Assembly (NCBI GenBank): GCA_002448235.1
Contig: DIXF01000005.1
Location: forward strand, 124,001 to 188,000
Length of the DNA: 64,000 bases
Direction: 5' to 3'
Origin: Syntrophaceae bacterium UBA6087
Lineage (GTDB): Bacteria > Desulfobacterota > Desulfomonilia > UBA1062
A model generated the notes under the pieces. The model was not told the origin of the DNA, made no database searches, and saw only the letters and a program-made list of their open reading frames with translations. Positions 61,570-64,000 of the stretch are shown here, piece after piece (the first letter of the stretch is position 1; every line of letters begins with the position of its first letter). A program made the translations under genes and the position numbers.

Positions 61570-62322
61570 GTGAGGGCAAAAATCGGCATCCTGGCAGCAG
61601 CAGTTCTTATCCTCGTCTCATGCCTTCCGGCTGCTGCCGCGGACGGAAAAATCATCGTGGGCGTGGCGGCGAATTACCTGGTACCTTTCAATGAAATCGC
61701 CACGCTGTTCGAGAAAGAACGCGGCATCAAGGCCGAACCCGTATTCGCCTCAACCGGCAAGCTCTATGCCCAGATCGTTCACGGTGCGCCTTATGATGTG
61801 TTCCTCGCTGCGGATGAGGACCGGCCGGACAGACTTTTCAACGACGGACTTGCGGAGAAGCCCTTCGTCTATGCCTTGGGAGAGGTCGTCCTGTGGTCTT
61901 CGAGTAAGGGCGTTTGCAAGAAGCACAAAAGCTGGATCGATGCTGTCAGCTCCTCGGGGGCTCAGAAGATCGCCCTTGCGAACCCTGAAACCGCGCCTTA
62001 CGGCGCAGCCGCCATGGCCGCCCTGAAAGCGGCAGGCCTCGCGGACAGCCTCAAAGGAAAGTTCGTGTTTCCGCAGGATATCGGGCAGGCCTTCCAGTAT
62101 GCCTCCACCGGGGCCGTGGACCTTGGGTTCTGCGCCCTCTCCTCCACCCGCACTCCTGTTGGTGAAAAAGGCTGCACCTTCATTGTGGAACAGGCACCGA
62201 AAATTACCCAGGCAGCATGCGTCATCGTCAGCACAAAGAACAGGCCTGCCGCCGCTCAGTTTGCCGATTTTCTCATCTCTCCGGCAGCCGTCCGGGTAAA
62301 GGGAAAGTATGGATACCGGTAG
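61570..62322 (+). CDS. modA: Molybdate ABC transporter substrate-binding protein ModA
   Basis: A 250-aa periplasmic protein. Signal peptide IGILAAAVLILVSCLPAAAA, then IVGVAANYLVPFNEIATLF, ASTGKLYAQIVHGAPYDVFLAADEDRP, ALANPETAPYGAAAMAAL and FQYASTGAVDLGFCAL, the ModA/WtpA oxyanion-binding landmarks. It binds molybdate or tungstate. The start is GTG 61570, six bases after GAGGAG; an ATG at 61552 lies nearer the operator. Confidence 0.92.
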   Translation: MRAKIGILAAAVLILVSCLPAAAADGKIIVGVAANYLVPFNEIATLFEKERGIKAEPVFASTGKLYAQIVHGAPYDVFLAADEDRPDRLFNDGLAEKPFVYALGEVVLWSSSKGVCKKHKSWIDAVSSSGAQKIALANPETAPYGAAAMAALKAAGLADSLKGKFVFPQDIGQAFQYASTGAVDLGFCALSSTRTPVGEKGCTFIVEQAPKITQAACVIVSTKNRPAAAQFADFLISPAAVRVKGKYGYR

Positions 62323-62992
62323 CATCCTGTTCCCGCTGTGGATCTCTTTCAAGCTTGCCTTCGCTACCACGGTCGTGCTCCTCGTGATCGGTTCTTTTCT
62401 CGCCTATCTGCTCGTGTATCGGAAAGTTCCCGGCAGGGCCATGGTGGAAGCGCTCATCAGCCTGCCTATCGTCCTGCCTCCCACCGTGCTGGGATTTTAT
62501 CTCCTGATAGCAATGGGTCCGAAAGGGCCGCTGGGAAGGGCATGGGAAAATCTTTTCGGGTCAGCGCTCCTGTTCACCTTCACCGGCATCGTCATCGCAT
62601 CGATCTTCTACAGCCTGCCGTTCGCGGTGCAGCCCCTGAAGGCGGCCTTTTCCAAGATCGACAGGAAGGTCCTGGAAAATGCCTATGTCCTGGGCCTCTC
62701 GCCCACGAAAGCCTTTTTCCGGGTCATTATTCCCAACTCTACAGCCGGCTTTGCCGCTGCAGCGATCCTCGTATTTCTTCATACCATGGGGGAGTTCGGG
62801 GTGATCCTCATGGTGGGAGGAAGCATTCCGGGTGAGACTCGTGTTGCATCCATCGCCGTTTACGAGGCAGTGGAGTCGCTCCGGTACCGGGACGCATGGA
62901 TCATGTCAGGGGTGCTGGCCCTCTTGAGCTTCACCTTTCTCGTTATCACAAATACCTTGAGCAGGGGCACGTACGATGGCTTTAACGGCTGA
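62309..62992 (+). CDS. modB: Molybdate ABC transporter permease ModB
   Basis: A 227-aa protein with five helices. Family pattern: SLPIVLPPTVLGFYLL, then SLPFAVQPLKAAFSKID, and the EAA loop near ENAYVLGLSPTKAFFRVIIP with GEFGVILMVGG. It overlaps modA by 14 bases and modC by 17. Confidence 0.93.
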   Translation: MDTGSILFPLWISFKLAFATTVVLLVIGSFLAYLLVYRKVPGRAMVEALISLPIVLPPTVLGFYLLIAMGPKGPLGRAWENLFGSALLFTFTGIVIASIFYSLPFAVQPLKAAFSKIDRKVLENAYVLGLSPTKAFFRVIIPNSTAGFAAAAILVFLHTMGEFGVILMVGGSIPGETRVASIAVYEAVESLRYRDAWIMSGVLALLSFTFLVITNTLSRGTYDGFNG

Positions 62993-63725
62993 TATCAGAA
63001 AGAAGCTCAAACATTTTACCCTGGATGTCTCCCTTTCCTGCAAGGATGGCGAGATCCTTTCCATTGTCGGACCTTCCGGCTCCGGCAAGACAACGATTTT
63101 AAGGCTCATTGCAGGCCTCGATAGTCCGGACGAAGGAGTCATCACCTGCGGGGACCGCACCTGGTCGGACTCCCGGCGCAGGGTTGCCCTGCCGGTACAG
63201 AAGCGCGGTCTTGCCATGGTGTTCCAGGATTTCGCCCTGTTCCCCCACTGCAGCGTGTTCAAAAACGTCTGCTTTGCCGCAGAGGACAAGTCTCTGGCGG
63301 AAAATCTTATGAAAAGATTCGGCATATGGCATCTCAAGGAAAGCAGTTCCCATGCCATCTCGGGAGGGGAAAGACAGCGCACGGCCATCTGCCAGGCCCT
63401 GGCAAAAGAGCCGGAGGTGCTCCTCATGGACGAGCCTTTCTCCGCGCTGGACCCGCTCACCCGGAGGAGCCTCCGTATAGGTCTGGCTGAAATGAAGAGA
63501 GAGCTTGCAATACCCATCATCCATGTTACTCATGACATCAAAGAGGCCCTCTTCCTGGGGGACGAGATCGTCCCGGTCGTAAAGGGCAGGGTCTTCCATA
63601 AATGGCTGCTCCAGTTCATGCTCAAGGCACAAGACCTGAGCATATGCCCGGATCGGGGGGGCATTGATGCCGAAGGGGATGTGGAGCTGGAAATGTACGA
63701 CATAAGAAGGGGGTATATACGATGA
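62976..63725 (+). CDS. modC: Molybdate ABC transporter ATPase ModC (no TOBE domain)
   Basis: A 249-aa ATPase with Walker A GPSGSGKTT, Q-loop MVFQDFALFPH, signature ISGGERQRTAICQAL, Walker B VLLMDEPFSALD and switch His in VTHD. E. coli ModC is 352 aa because of a C-terminal molybdate-binding TOBE/MOP domain. Here only about 50 residues follow the core, so that feedback domain is missing. Its stop overlaps the ATG of the next gene. Confidence 0.92.
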   Translation: MALTADIRKKLKHFTLDVSLSCKDGEILSIVGPSGSGKTTILRLIAGLDSPDEGVITCGDRTWSDSRRRVALPVQKRGLAMVFQDFALFPHCSVFKNVCFAAEDKSLAENLMKRFGIWHLKESSSHAISGGERQRTAICQALAKEPEVLLMDEPFSALDPLTRRSLRIGLAEMKRELAIPIIHVTHDIKEALFLGDEIVPVVKGRVFHKWLLQFMLKAQDLSICPDRGGIDAEGDVELEMYDIRRGYIR

Positions 63726-64000
63726 ACATCGGTTCTTATTCTGTTGAAGACTACATGCACCTGGTCAAGTCGTTCCACGGCAACATGGCACCGGGCCTCA
63801 TCATCGGCGGATTCATGGTGGACCTTGCCATGCAGGAGTTCTCCGAGGGGGTACTTTTCGACGCCATCAGCGAGACGCAGACCTGTCTGCCGGACGCCAT
63901 TCAGCTCCTCACTCCCTGCACCACCGGCAATGGCTGGCTAAGGGTATTGAACTTCGGCCGCTACGCCCTGTGCCTCTACGACAAGTATTCCGGCGAGGGT
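63722..64000 (+). CDS. FmdE-family protein (3' end outside window)
   Basis: The first 93 residues are visible, beginning MNIGSYSVEDYMHLVKSFHG. FmdE landmarks are present: FHGNMAPGLIIGGFM, SETQTCLPDAIQLLTPCTTGNG and the later FGRYALCLYDKYSGEG. FmdE-like proteins are found with molybdenum and tungsten enzymes. Here the usual HGHxCPG reads HGNMAPG, losing a His and a Cys. It is coupled to modC and is part of the mod operon. Confidence 0.85.
   Translation, partial: MNIGSYSVEDYMHLVKSFHGNMAPGLIIGGFMVDLAMQEFSEGVLFDAISETQTCLPDAIQLLTPCTTGNGWLRVLNFGRYALCLYDKYSGEG

Noticed and set aside
1..64000. CRISPR arrays, insertion sequences and prophage genes
   Set aside because: No spaced repeat arrays, transposase or integrase motifs were seen on either strand.

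Overview
The window looks like a chromosomal segment of an anaerobic, flagellated, LPS-bearing Gram-negative bacterium, most likely a Desulfobacterota (former deltaproteobacterial) lineage with syntrophic or respiratory formate metabolism. The signs are a lysS-lol-bamA-lpx superoperon, sigma-54 and sigma-28 flagellar promoters, two selenocysteine-containing formate dehydrogenases and a PFK-2/FBPase-2-like enzyme. No 16S rRNA or phylogenetic marker was compared, so the taxonomy is inference.

Layout. 1-1376: end of a flagellar region (flgF on minus behind a sigma-54 promoter; a small gene plus flgM on plus behind a sigma-28 promoter). 1762-4395: a HAD phosphatase, a degenerate HD-GYP protein and a stand-alone AMMECR1 protein. 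4543-19961: one long plus-strand unit, promoter-lysS-lolC-lolD-bamA-skp-lpxD-lpxA-(Gfo/Idh oxidoreductase)-lpxB-msbA-lpxK-gmhB and two LpxL-type acyltransferases, for envelope assembly and lipid A. 20044-25622: tRNA-Cys, an Lpp-like lipoprotein next to two YkuD-domain lipoproteins, and an orphan PAS histidine kinase. 25994-30685: an omptin-like outer-membrane protease, a hypothetical protein, a pseudo-receiver/TPR protein and a bifunctional PFKFB-like enzyme. 30792-30996: tRNA-Gln, tRNA-Glu and a terminator. 31358-37975: a cluster of mostly exported, poorly known proteins (CARDB, a 70-aa peptide, zinc ribbon, CsgG-like, PASTA, YkgJ, repetitive coiled coil). 38299-40001: SRPBCC protein and Zn-alcohol dehydrogenase.

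40100-64000 appears to be a metal (probably molybdate/tungstate) acquisition and formate oxidation neighbourhood. It holds a TonB-dependent receptor, exbB-exbD-tonB, a BtuCDF/MolABC-type importer with two binding proteins, an unusual two-part radical SAM protein and a THEP1-like NTPase (40171-50217). On the minus strand are fdnI-fdnH-fdnG (periplasmic, Tat-exported, Sec), a metallophosphoesterase, a DUF364 putative metal-chelation protein, fdhE and a cytoplasmic NuoG-like fdhA (Sec). modA-modB-modC and an FmdE-like gene follow on plus.

The most interesting signal is a palindrome-like site, TATG-N10-CATA and close variants. It recurs 21-47 bases upstream of five transcription units: the TonB receptor operon, fdnG, the DUF364 gene, a 65-aa small ORF and modA. 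This points to one regulon joining a TonB-dependent uptake system to molybdate transport and formate dehydrogenase. The link to Mo/W is inference; the sites themselves are visible in the sequence.
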